Assembly (NCBI GenBank): GCA_024305405.1 | Contig: JAKNDB010000103.1 | Location: 496,001-560,000 of the forward strand | Length of the DNA stretch: 64,000 nucleotides | Direction: 5' to 3' | Origin: Dirofilaria immitis | Lineage: Eukaryota > Nematoda > Chromadorea > Rhabditida > Onchocercidae | In this document: positions 12,915-31,900 of the stretch, piece by piece | Layout of the letters: every line of letters begins with the position of its first letter | How positions within the stretch are numbered: position 1 is the first letter of the stretch | The notes under the pieces: model-generated | What the model saw: the letters and a program-made list of their open reading frames with translations, nothing else | Databases searched by the model: none | What the model was told of the DNA's origin: nothing | Made by a program: the position numbers and the translations under genes

Positions 12915-18287
<5,373 letters not shown>

Positions 18288-19994
18288 AAGATAGCGTTTG
18301 GAAAACTAAATTTGGCGTGAACTTGTTTGTTCCATTTTATAATTTCTATGGGAATAAGATATGTAATAATCCGAGCAATCTGATTCTTAGTTCATGTTAT
18401 TAGTTGTTACACTGAATTTTAGCTATTCATTAAAATTATCCACTGTTTCTAGATTTTGTTGCTCCTATATTCCAATTTTCACATTTTTGCACTCTAAGTT
18501 ATCAAGCTAGCGACTTGCTCGGATTCAGATATTTCAAGTTCGAATTCTTATATCGGCTACTTCTGATATTGTTTCCTTACTACTTGGTATTTATTAATTG
18601 ATAGAAATAAGTTTTGAAGATTAATTGCATAAAATAAGGGAAAAGTTTCAATAATTATGATTCTGGAACTCTTTAAAATCCAATCATTATTCCAAATGTA
18701 GATAGATATAAGATATAGTTGTCTTTATGTAATGTACGTCGTAATCATTCTGTGATTTTACTTTTTAGTTTGTAACTTTTATGAAAATTTCCCCAAGCAG
18801 TACTCTTACTGTAGGCTGTTTATCAGCATTTCAGTTGTTTCGGTTTTAATTGCTACTTTGATTTAGTTTTCATTTACGATAATTTTATTGTTTGTGGTGC
18901 CTCATGTATTTAAATAACCGTTTCATTAATAAAGAAACGACTAGTCCTTGATGTTTCGACACACTTCAGAAGAAATATCATTCATTTCAGCAGAGAATAG
19001 TGTCTTCATAAATTTCTGGGAAATCCATGTTCTTAGAGATAGTAGTATAACATCTGAAACTAAGCGAAAAAAATAAAGAATTCCGGAGTAAAACTAATCT
19101 GCATACGATTATTTTTCCCTATTTTTTCACATTTTTTTTCATGACAGATCTACAAAGCTATGACAGGGAATTTTATTATACGATGATATATACAGATAGC
19201 AAACGGATCATAACAATGTGTATTGCTCATTAAACGGATGGCATTTAAATATTTGGCGCCATAAGAAAAGTGATAAATATATTCAGAAACAAGATTTAAA
19301 CTAATTTATGGATTTTAATTCAATATTGAAGATGTTACTCACTTGCAATCTCATTTTTATTTTCAATCAAAAAAACCGATCAAATTTAGATGGCCATAAA
19401 GAAAATGGTTCCAAGTTACAATTTTAATGTGGTTCTGCTGGTTTCAGGGCACTTTCTCAAGAAATTTGTGCTCAGAGCCAATTTATAGGAAATGCAAAGA
19501 CAGTTGCTTGAATATATGGAAATTTCAAAATAAAAAGTGAAATGAAATCAAATCACTAATTATAGCTGATATAAATAATACTCATGATAAAAAACTGCGT
19601 ATTACTAATATGCATTCAATTTTATAAAATAAACATTAATCTTTCACTTTTCAATTTCTTTCAGGAAAAGCATATAAATTCAACATCTTGAATCAGTTAT
19701 TATCGATGTAAAATTTCTTTTATAATTTCAAAGCTTATTCCTAGATCACTCGCAAATAATCCGCAGTAAACTTAATTTTTCGGAGAAACTGGCTAGAATA
19801 TCGAGGATGGAAAAGCGCAGATTTAATGTTCTTACTAAAAATTTAATTATAGTTTTATCGTTGTAATTTTACAATTTATCAATTGATTTTATCTGTTAGC
19901 TTCTCATCTTTTTCAAAAGTTGCAGAAAACGATAATTTGAATTTTTATCCTGTGAGAAATGAACAATTTTTATAAAATGCTATGGAATTTTTTA
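18288..19994. other. Convergent intergenic region between aco-2 and the MPRIP-like gene
   Basis: Contains the 3' ends of two convergent genes. An AATAAA at 18928-18933 is the first clear poly(A) signal after the aconitase stop, implying a 3' UTR of about 650 nt. I see no coding exon or RNA gene. Confidence 0.55.
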
Positions 19995-22900
19995 TTAAAA
20001 AGGATGACTATATTCAGCAATCGTTTCGAAGAATTTCCGACGTTCACTGACTGGAATAATCATCGAACGACGTAACTCACTAACCGAATAATCGGCCGTC
20101 ATTTCACTTACTGGTATCGCTGGATTACTGTGAAATCGAACATCTGAAATTTTACTAAATTCATATCAACAATATCTTACTGCCAAAATATCTTTATCGA
20201 AAAGAAGAGTACTGTAATATCTGTCCTAGACTGTCATCGCCAAGATGAAAAATATTATGAGTAGAGGCTGTATACATTACTATACACAAATAAGCAGTAT
20301 TGAGGAAACGGGCCGAACTGAAAAGTTCGAGATTTTATTAATAGGGTATAAGCAGCAGCAGATTAACACAGCAGATAATAAAAAGACTTTTGTTAATAGA
20401 AGATACATATATATATATATATATATATATAAAGAATCAAGCTATATTAATTTTTGTAGTTTCACTGATGTAAACTATTTTTCGAACTTCATATTACTAA
20501 ATAATTTAATAACCAACCATTACGTCTTGATGTCATTTTGGTTTCATTTGATGGTTTCTTCGAAATTTGATTCCTTGACCGGACAACGGATGCCAAGTCG
20601 ATGAAACGATAGCTGTTGGCTGTGTTTTTATGTTGTTGTTGTTGTTGAGTGAAGGAAAGTTGAGGGTTATCTGCTGTTGTTGGAAAGTTGGAGAATGAAT
20701 TTGACGTGCTTGGGATGTCACCGACTCCCTAGTAATAGCGATACGTCGTCTAAGCGTTCCTCTATAACGATGGAAATTGAAGATGGTACTATCGAAATCA
20801 GATGCTCCAAACACTTTGATACAAAAATGACAGCACTAGCTTATGAAAAGTAATAGAAGACAATGCTATATGAATCCTATTATTGTTATCCTTTCTGTTA
20901 TCAAAACGATTACGAAATAATAATTATTGAATTTTGTCAAAAAATTCACTTAATCCGCAAAATTAAAAAAAAATGAAAAATGAAGGCACAAAGCACTAGC
21001 AGGAAAAGAAAATCGGCAGGAAGAAATGACAATCGATACTAAAATTCAGGCAACATGCTTTAATATTAAAGATGGAATCTGGAAATAATAAGCATGCAAT
21101 AGACGATTGGAAAATAATAATTACTTTACTGTCTACGATCACCATGAGGAGGGAAGTTAAGAAATTTTAAAATTGAAGATTTAAAAATTTATCAAACATG
21201 GATATATTCAGAAAGATTTTGCAGTATATTATTGGTGATCTTAAACTTGGCATTAGAAAAATCAAATCTAGCTCAAAACGCCAAGCCAATTTCAAATTTT
21301 TTATGCATATGGAAGCTTACCGATTTTGCCGTTTTGGAAGTTCTGCAAACAATTTAAATTTTCGAATAGAATTTTTGAAAATAAAAAATTATCGGAAAAA
21401 ATGCGTATGAGGGAATGCATCGACATGTACAAAAATTATCCGTAAGCGAAGGATGACAATGATGCCAAAAGGCCCTTGCACTTGCAGCCAAGAAAGCCTT
21501 GAAAAGTGATGTAAGTAAATCAATATAAGTCGTGTACAATAATCCACTAATGATCTCATCTCTATCTTAAATGAACAACATTTCATTGGAGAGAGAACAT
21601 AACACCTGATCAAATTTACGAATTTCTAACACAAACCTTATAAATGGAAGAAAGAAAATACATCTTATGACCTAGTTACAAACAGTTTTTCAGATGGTGG
21701 TATTACAGTGGTTTTCTAAATTATCCTGAATCTATTTGCTAGACTCAACCAATCACGAATCGTTAAATTTACAATTAAAATATTAATGAAATATAGATTG
21801 CGAACTTACCAAATTTGGTTGGGAATTCTTCATCAGTAAAACCAACATCTCGACGCTCGAGAATCGCCACTGTCTGCCTCAGCTCTTCAATTATCATGTC
21901 TTTCTGCCGTAATTCACGATGTAAACGTCGATTTTGTGCTTCTACATCACTATAAATAGAAATTTTACATAAATTTTTATTCAAATATAAAAATTTATTT
22001 TGAAAATTTTTTGTTAATACCATGTCTAAGCACTGAAATATAAATAATCTCGTAAAGCATCTGATAAATTTAGCTTTAACTACCATAAATAATCAAAAGG
22101 TTTTCCCAAAAAAAGGACAAAGCAAATAAAAAAAGAAAGCAATGTTTATGATACTTTAATGATGACTGATTTTCTTTGTCGGCCAGCAATAAAGACATCT
22201 TCTCATCAAGCTGAGAATTCTCGAGACATTTTGCCGAGTACAACGCCGACAATTGAGCTAATTCAGTGCTCATTTCTTCTAACATCTTACTGTAACAAGT
22301 AGATAGAAAAAAAGAGATAACCGGATAAATTGACAATAAAGTAATTAAATAATTTCAATGGAAAGTAAACGAGTACTCACCTCTGCTTCGTATATTGTAC
22401 ATCGGTTCTTGATTCTGCAGAGATGCTTGCTTGGGCTAAGATTATACTGTTACTACTATTACCACCAATATTGCGAATTTTTTCATTGATATTTCTTAAT
22501 TCAGCATCATGTGCTCGTTGCACTGCATCCAGAGCCATCCTGTAATTTAGTAAAAACGATAACTTCATCCCTTTATAAAATTTAATATAAAGTGGAAATG
22601 AAGAATATAGAATTATAAAACACGAACCATATCAGGGATCGCCAAGAAGAAGAGAATAAGGAACTGCATATAGAAACCTTAAAAATGCAGCAGATGGATT
22701 GAATTCGTCGAACATAACATCATTACTGATATTATGCTTTTTAACAAATTTCTGAGAAAGACCTCAAGTATCTTAAAGATATCATCATTTGGTAAGTAAA
22801 GAAGTCAAAAGCACCTTGTGGCTTTTTTTTCTTCTTGCAATTCCGCTGCATGTTCTTCACGTAGCGCAACAATTTGTTCCTCATATTGTCGTCTTTGTTC

Positions 22901-25900
22901 AGATAGCATTTCTTCATGAGTTTTCTTCATTGTGGATAACGAATGATCATTCAGAGACTGAAAAATTTCTAATAGAAACCATTGTGATCAAATTGCTTCT
23001 AATTCCTTTCTTTCCCAACTTCCCTTTGCCTTTTTATTTTTCCGCCTTTTTTTTCAGAAATTTGAATTCATTTTCTTCAAATAAGTTCTAAAGGATGTAC
23101 ATTCAGTGTCTGCAACTCCTCTTGTGCTTTTTTCGCCGATGTTCTTCATGATGTAGACGTTCCCGAAGCAATTTTAATTGATATTCAAATTTTGACTGCA
23201 TGGATTCCATTTCTTCGGCATGAGCAGTCTAAAAACCGAAAGACAACAAAGAAGAAAATTAGGAGTTTAAAATTTAAATAACTGCAAAAGGCAAAGGATT
23301 ATAAAATATTTGCAATATGATGACAGTATTTATTTTCAGGATGGCGACATTCATTCGTTGCCAAAAAGCATGTATTATATGAAAATAATAATGTTTATAT
23401 ACCTGAATTTCCTCCAGCTCATTTTCCAAATCTTGTACTTCATCGGCAATTTCTTCTGAGGACGGATATTCCTGGAAATCAAATATTTTAACTAAAATAC
23501 TTTAGATCCCAGAAATTTTCATGAAATTTTAAAGAACAAAAAAAAATTAATAATTTTACCGTATATACTTCTTTTTCTTGCGTTTCGTGTTGTGTTGTTA
23601 TCAGCATTTTACTTATCTAGAGATAAAAAGTTTTAAGTAAAATTATTTCCTTCGAAATATTTGATTGATTTAATCGAAGGATTTTAAATAATTACAAAGT
23701 GATACTAAATAGAAACATGTTTTGTCCTGCCAGAACCCAAAAAAGATTAAAATAATTTTCAATTTAAAATACTTAGAAATAATCCAATTCTCATTTTGCA
23801 GATTTTCATACCTATGTCTTCTGTAATATTAAACTAAAGCTTAGTTTAATCTTTACAATGCTCGAAATTTAATAAACAATTGAAAAACCGACTTTAAATA
23901 TTGCTTATAACCAAATATGTTATGAACATTGAGTAATCATACTTTTTACAGAAAATTCCTCTATCCCGTTTGTTTTCAATAAAAATAATAACTTTCAAAT
24001 GAGCAGTAATGAAAATTGAAGAATTTGAACCTGTTCATAGGCTTCAGAAACATTATTCAATGTTCCCTCGATGAGATTTATTTTATTATCCATTTGAGTA
24101 ACTTCATCTAGACCGGCTACTCTTCGGATAAGTTGGTCAATGCATTGTCGTAGTTCAGCGTATTCAAGGCTGCCTGCTTGGGAATGTACAAAACGCGATA
24201 AAGCGCCAACTTGAATTTTAAGTAAATTCATAAATTGCTCAACGATTTGTTTGTACCTAGAAATTAAATAATCCAACTTATGCTATGAACATTAAAATAA
24301 GAGTTAGTCAAAATATTGAAAACTGGATGTCCTCGAGCTGAGAAATAAGTTTCTGAGAATTTTCTTTTCTGATTTTATGATAGTTTTGAGATTACAATCT
24401 TGCCAATTCCAGACAACTTATGCACCTGATATGAAGAGTGATAACCTACTGGGATAAATGAACAACGAGTTTGATGGATTTTTACCTAATTTCACATTGT
24501 TGATTGATCTCTCGGGTCGGTGTGGCAAGCTGTTTCTGTAACGATTCCATTTCTTCACGTTTCCGGATTACGTCTTCTTCAGCAGCCGTAAGACTTCGTC
24601 GTAAATGCGAGAGACCTTGTGTCTAGAAAGAAAAGGACAGGACATTGTAAGAATTCAGAATATTAAGTTATTTTTTTATTTGAAGATGGAACATTAACAG
24701 TTATTCAAAACTTTAAAAATTAGCTTGAAGTTTCTAAAACATACATTTAAAACCTGGAACTTACATCACTACTCAAAAAAGGCATCGTAAACGTTCATTC
24801 TCACTTCTTGTTTCTCCAAGTCTCGAAGTTGTATCTTGCAGCTGATCACGAAGATTCTCCACCTAGTTATATATAATATGAATTACGTTGTTTAACTATA
24901 TAGTCGAAACGTTACATCTATTTAATAAATATTACAGTAATAAAGATTGTCTTTTGAGATTAACTTAATTTAGAGATTATATTATCAAAGTATATCATGT
25001 AAAAAGTAGATTACAATAAAAATTACATAATGACTCAATTCAATTGTATAACATAAAACAGATATGAAAAATAGATCGATTAAATTCATTCTGAAAATGA
25101 GAGCAAAAATAAAAGAGAAGAATTAGATTTGTTAAGTAATGCAATTCCATTTCGTGAAAATGGAAAGAAAATGTTATCACAGCATCATGCTTTCAAGTTA
25201 GAAAATGATTGTTATGCACTGAAGTATATCAAGATATCTTAATTATTTCGTGCAAACTGGAAGGGTACACACATCTAAACCGATTAAGGTAAGCTTCAAT
25301 ACCAATTAGATATGGTTGTGATGTGAACTTTACTTGCAGAACAAGATTACATATTGGAATATTTCCTTTTTTATTTGCATTGAAGATTTCGATTTACTTC
25401 TAAATAAAGCAAAACTGAATTACTAAATAGATTTTTTTTCCTTTGCAATCTAATCTTGTCGTTTAAATTGAAAAGTCAAAGAAGGAAAAAGGAAGATTGA
25501 TTTAGGCTACTAGAGATTGCTAAGAAACAATTATGATAAAAACTGAATTGAATTATTTAAATTCCATTTGAAATTTTAATCAAATAAATAGTTCAGTAGG
25601 AAAACTATTGTTAATGAAATTAAAAACATAGATGAACATTTGCAGTTAAGTATCTTGCAAAGAAATACTTCCGTATGGAAATATAGATTTGAATGTAAAT
25701 TCATGACATAACTAAATGTAAATTATTTTTTAGTATAAATATAAACCCTCGAATTTTTGATTGTTCAGCAAAATTATGCAGATGGCTTAGCATCTTGGAA
25801 TTAAAAATTTCATGTTAGTGAGTAAATATTTAAGATGATAAATATCACCTGTGATTCGAGCGTACGTAGTCTCATCTGCAATGATCCACCCTGCTCCCGC

Positions 25901-28900
25901 GGTACTGACCTCTACAATTAAATACATTTAAAAAAAACCTGCAGATACTTACTAATAAGTTCTAACATAATGTAAACAATAAAATATTCAACTGAAAAAC
26001 ATGGGCCTTAGCACAACACCTCATGATTGTTGCCTGAGATGTCTACAAGTATTTATAGATACACAAAGACATTATCGATTGCATCATGGTATTGAAAACA
26101 AAGATTTAGTAACTGGAAAGAATTTTTAATAACTTGAAGTTGTCGTAATCTGTTACGCAATTAATTAGTAGTTGATTATTCTTTAGATTTCTATAGCAAT
26201 TGCCGAAAGTTCAGTATACATAAGCATAGATGTAAGACCGTATATCTTAAGGCCTCTTGAGATTTTTCCAGTTGTTCAGTTATTTTATACGATCGATTGA
26301 AATGTAGAGATTAAATAAAATTGCATCTGAAAGAGGGATTATTCTTATTTTTCATCCCTCACAACTGTTCGAACTATTCCCTTCATAACGAAGCAAAAAA
26401 CTGATATAACTAAAGGAAATTGAGAAGAAAGAGAAGATGCTGTTTATTGTATGCTTTTTTTTTTTTTAAATTCCATATGTGAATATAAAACCGACAAAAA
26501 CGTTTTAAATTTCAAAAAGAAATATTGAAATTCTTTGAAATCATAAGCGATTATATCGAAAGTGACAAGCTCAATCATACAGATCGCCAAATTATTATTG
26601 TAAATAACATGGAATGGATGGATGCTCAAGAAATCACTGATAAAATAAAATGGAAAGTAGTTTCGAAGAACTATTAACGATCATGCAGCTGCCGAAAAGT
26701 TTCATTCCTTAACGTTACATTATTCAGAAACAATGATTGTTAGAATATATCAATAGACTAATAAACATATCTTTTCCCTTTGTAAAAATGAGAAACTCGT
26801 TTTAACATCAGCAACAAAAGGAAGAAAAGGAAGATGTAATATGAAATTATGAAATAACCAAAAATACATCATAAGAATCGTCAATGAGCTGACAATATCT
26901 TTCCTTTTCTTCGATTTATATATTATGCTTATTTCTTATCCAAAAAAAACACTGCGAATGATAATCTTCCGGAAATTTCTGCTCCGGAAATAATAATGTA
27001 TAAAAAATGGTTAAAGTGAAGTCGGAAGACTTAATTCATCTACAACTTAACTATTCGACTGATGGTATTATATAATTTATAATTAGGTACTTATATCTGG
27101 AAATTTAGATACCTAATTTACTGCAGATAAGAGAGATAAATCGGAGTATTTTACCTATGATTGAATTCAACGAATGATTCATTGGCGTATTGCAGTAAAT
27201 AACCATACATTAAATTTTGCTTTGATTCAATCTCATTTTGATTTCATTTTCTTATACTAGGAATTTCAAAAAAGAAAAAGAAGGATTTTATAAGATATCA
27301 CATAAAACGATCATATTTCTATGTGTTGATAGTTTGTACACAACGTTGAATTGGCAGTTAGTTGTAAAAGCGTATATTCGGCTGAGTTATATGACTAATA
27401 TCAACAGAAAGAAGTTTATTTTTATGCAAACTTAGCAAATAAAAGAAGTAAAAAACTAACAAAAAACGGTATGAAAAAGGATAAATATTAGCAGAGTTGT
27501 TGCGAAATCATTATTACTAACGACAATCAAATTATATATCACAAATTTTAATTTATAAATCAAAGAGTTTATTCGCCTAATTATAAAATAAAATCTCCTA
27601 CAATATTTTTAGTAAGAGAAACATTCTACATAAATTAGACCTATCACTGATATGAATCATCTCCGAGGAAAGAGGTTTTTATTGTAAAAATATAATAAAA
27701 TTATTAAAAATCTAATTTTATATTTACCGAAGCGTTACATCTTTGTGACTGGACAGTTGGAAGTACGGCAGATGAAAGTGATGAACTAGAACCATTTCTG
27801 CAAAATGAAATTTAAAAATTTAGTTTTTGAAAAATGCAGCTCCTAAAAGATTCAAATATTAATTTATTACACTTCATATATATCACAGATTATCTCTACA
27901 GCTTTTTCAGATGTTTGTGAATTTATATTTGTCTATCATTTCAATTATAAATTACTTTTCTTGAAAGAAACTTCAAAAGATAGAGAGAACATGTTAATTT
28001 ATATAGAATGAAATGAATATGATTAGAATTTATTTAATTAGTTCATCGAAAAATTGAAAAAAATCGCAATTTCAATAAATATAGAGTTAAAATATTCATT
28101 CAGAAACTAGAAATTAAGAATACACTTTCTATACAGTTTATTTTATTTTTGAATATAATGAATAATACACTGATTTAAACAGATTTCATTTCCTTTCCAA
28201 CATGCTAACAAAATTTAAATGCATGTACTGATAATTGCACGACATGAAGAAAATTAGATTTAAATATATCGTTGTAAAGCATAGAATCTCTCGCTTAAAA
28301 GGATTTTTCGTCGTAATAGAAAGAAAATTATATGAAACAAGAAGTTAAAAAGTTGCATTAATGTGTAAGTTAATCATCAATTTTAAGTTAAGGAATTTCT
28401 CTAAATAATAAATATTGTAATGCTATAAATTACAAAATCATAACTTTCTTGTTGATTCATAAATACTAGAGGAAAATTATATAAATAAACATTTGTGTAC
28501 AACCTCATCGTCCCATTCTGTTGTCGATTAGTTGATTTATCTTTGATACGTGATACTGGCGAACGACGAAAAGTTGGTGATAAACTTTGGTCTCGACCAC
28601 TACGACGTCGCTGAAGTGAATGTCGTCGATCAGTGTCGACTTCGTTATCGTCATCTGATGATTCAAATGATCTACAAAATAAATGTCTAATGAAATAATG
28701 AAGACAAATTAGAAAAACTGCTTGAATCACACAAAATTTCAAAAAAATTATCAAAATCAGCAATATGCCATAAATATGTTTATTGCAGGTATCTTGTTTA
28801 AACATAAATATATAAATATATTGATTGATTCGGTAGGCATTAAAATCAAGGGAAGGGCATAAATCAAAACAAAGAAAGAAACCTTTCGGAAAGACTTGTT

Positions 28901-31900
28901 TGCTGAGTTCTGGACGGTCGATCAAGAGAATTCAATTCATCATCTGTACAAGATTCATCATCCATCATTGAATTTGAATGATGAGATTCAGGTGCCACAT
29001 AAGCAATATGCTTTTTGCGCTGAAGATAAAACAAGAATTAGACAAATAACGCACGATGAATAAAATATGGGCAGATAAATGAATGTAAAAGATGACTTAA
29101 ACAGATGATCGTTCAATACTTACTGGTAATAACGAGACTAAATCACTCTCCGGTAAACTTGCAGCATCACTTGGACAGGCTTCAGCGTAGGTAGGCGAAG
29201 GATTGTGCAAATTTTGCTGCAAAGCTGTAATCCAACTATCCCTTATTCCAGGTGTCATTGCGGAAAGCACATAGCGAGTTCGTCGACACTAAATTTTTTC
29301 AAAACTTGTCCAACTTTCAAGAAGAAATTTCACATCAATAAATAATTTTAGTGATTATCGGATTCTTGAAATTGCTTGGAAATTTAGAATGAAATAACTT
29401 CAAATACATAATGATTAACACCATATTTATAATATTTTAAAAAAGAGGAACTAACTTTGATTTCAATGCCATAATTTTTAGCGGAAGCTGATGGATAAAC
29501 ATTTTCACACTCATTGAGATCAATGGAAAGCAATGGCTCAGCAGAATCTTCAGCCCAGACATCTCTGAAGAGCAAGAAGCATATGCATTGGTAAAAGGAA
29601 AACGATAGCTAAGATTCGTATTTTTAAACAAATGTCAGTGACACTGCGATCTTATTTGCCCAAATGAAAATAAAATATACTGAAATAATTCAAAAAATTT
29701 CGAAAATCATAATCGTTAAAAAATCCAAAATTTACATACTTATATAGTTTAAGTGAAAGTCCAGCTAGTACCACCCAGTGTTTTGTCCAGTCGGAAGCGC
29801 TTTTGCCCCGTAGTACCAACCAACCTTTTCTAAGTGTATGTGCACTTGACGTATCAATAGAAAATGGCTGAAAAAGAAATTACAACTTTGAAGTTTATCT
29901 AGATTTCAAGTTAATGCTCCATTTGAATTTCATCCAAATCTCGACTATGCCATTTTTATATTGTATGTAATACTATAGTTGTAACATTAAAGGAAAGTCA
30001 AATTTCAGCTTTTCCTTTCACTTATATGTTGAAATGAAGAATGAGTTAAGTAAAGATAAGGCGTATCAACGTCTTTAGTAATTAAATGCGTGAATGTTTT
30101 AATTTATTTCAGACTATTTACATTCATACGAAAAAATTTATATGAAATCTTGGTATAAAACTGATAAAATGGGAAATTTACGACAGATAATGGCGCCTTT
30201 CGAGAGGATAATGGAGGACATGGTGATTCAGGAAGAGGTGGTGGTATTTCTGGAAGTGTAGTACCCGTAATTCCATCATTTATCAATTTTCGTGACGGTT
30301 CCTCCCTAAAATAAGAGATACAGACTTTTCCTGATACATTTTTCATGAAAAAAGATTCTGTTTATTCATATCGTAGAATCGCTATATTCGTTAGATTTCA
30401 TTAAGAGCTCGGCACTTTTTATCAAAAATAATAGAAAAACTCTGAATAGAAAAAATGAGAAAATTCTCCTCGTCCCACTTAAATATTTTGAAAAATAAAA
30501 GATGGATTGGACGAAGCAACGATAAGAACATATTTGGTTTCTGTTTCCTAAAGAAACAATAAATTTTTATATTCGTACACAAATCAGAAACTTGAACAAT
30601 CGCTCATTTTTTCTCTTCAATTAAGGGCAAAATGGAGTGCTTTTAGTTCATGCGGATAGTGGTATGAACAAGAAGATTCATAATAACGAGATGTTAATTA
30701 TTGTAAAACTATAATCATGATGATAGCGATACTAACAATGTTGTACACTTTTAGATAATATTAACAATAATAACTCTTTAAAGCAGAAGAAAAATTACTA
30801 CAATGATCAAAAGTTACGATCGTGAAAATTAGGGATTATAATAAAACAGCATGATTGATTGGTTAAATCTTAATCGTTATAAACAAAGCTAAGCTGTAGT
30901 CACAGGATAGAATAAAATTATAAAAATTTAAAAAATTACTTGGGAATTTTTTTGGATGAATGGATTCGAATGGCTTAAATCGTTGTGAGAAATTTTCATG
31001 TAAATTCAAAGTAGGTTTTGCTGATCAATTTAAGTCATCCTGCCGACTTAACAGCAGACTGATAATGGAAACGTTGGTTTTTTTATTCCAATAAAATATT
31101 ACTTCGATCTGATTTTCACAAAATTATTTAAAAAAAGCTTAAATCTAAAATAATTTTTTGACATAATATTTGAAAATGAGATCAGTCACTGATATTATTC
31201 AATCATATTTTTACTCATTAATTTCAAATTTATTCATTTACGAGGTCTATTAATAATTTCAGTGATTGCTATTATAGACTTACTTATTAACTTTATTTCG
31301 ATATTTTACAGATCGTGGTGTTCCATGATGTGCATCAACAGAATTTAAACGAGTACCCAAATCCACCCGTGTTACTATGTTTGGCAACGGATCTAGTTGT
31401 GATGCTGATATTTCATGATTTGATTGTGTTGATAAGGCACTTGCTGGACGAGAAAGTGAATCGTTCACCTGAAATTGAAATCTTATATCACTAATCATTT
31501 CTTTTTTGGAATAATCCAAAAATATTTTTCAATTCATTATCTAAAGAAAGGCCAGTGAAATATGAAAAGCTTAGCAGAATTAATTCTCAAGCACACCTTT
31601 ATTCCATTTAAAAATATAAAAATTGGAATAAATGTTGCATAAAACATGAAAATTATGACAAACGGATGGAATATTTTCTAAAAAAAGCTCTAAAATTTGG
31701 AAAGAAAATTGAAAAAATCTCATCATTTAATTGATTAAAAAAAATCATATTATTTCCGCCTGTTTTTCAGACGCAATATATAAGTTTAGTATTTAAGCAA
31801 TATCCTATTGTCAAATTGGAATCAGGAAAAGGCACTATCGAGCTTATATCGTTTCTATCATTTTTAAAGAATGATTTTATACCTATCATTTCGAAATTCG

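Noticed and set aside
22632..22703. + strand stretch reading like a coiled coil ([21 protein letters not shown]) inside an intron of the - strand gene
   Set aside because: Exons 20 and 21 of the MPRIP-like gene already join in phase across a conserved segment ([15 protein letters not shown]), there is no donor after the stretch, and it is on the wrong strand. Chance or a relic.
25087..25243. Roughly 50-codon open stretch ([20 protein letters not shown]) in a - strand gene intron, on the + strand
   Set aside because: No start, no splice pair and no recognised family. Within the range of chance in this composition, though it could be searched together with 6480-7170.
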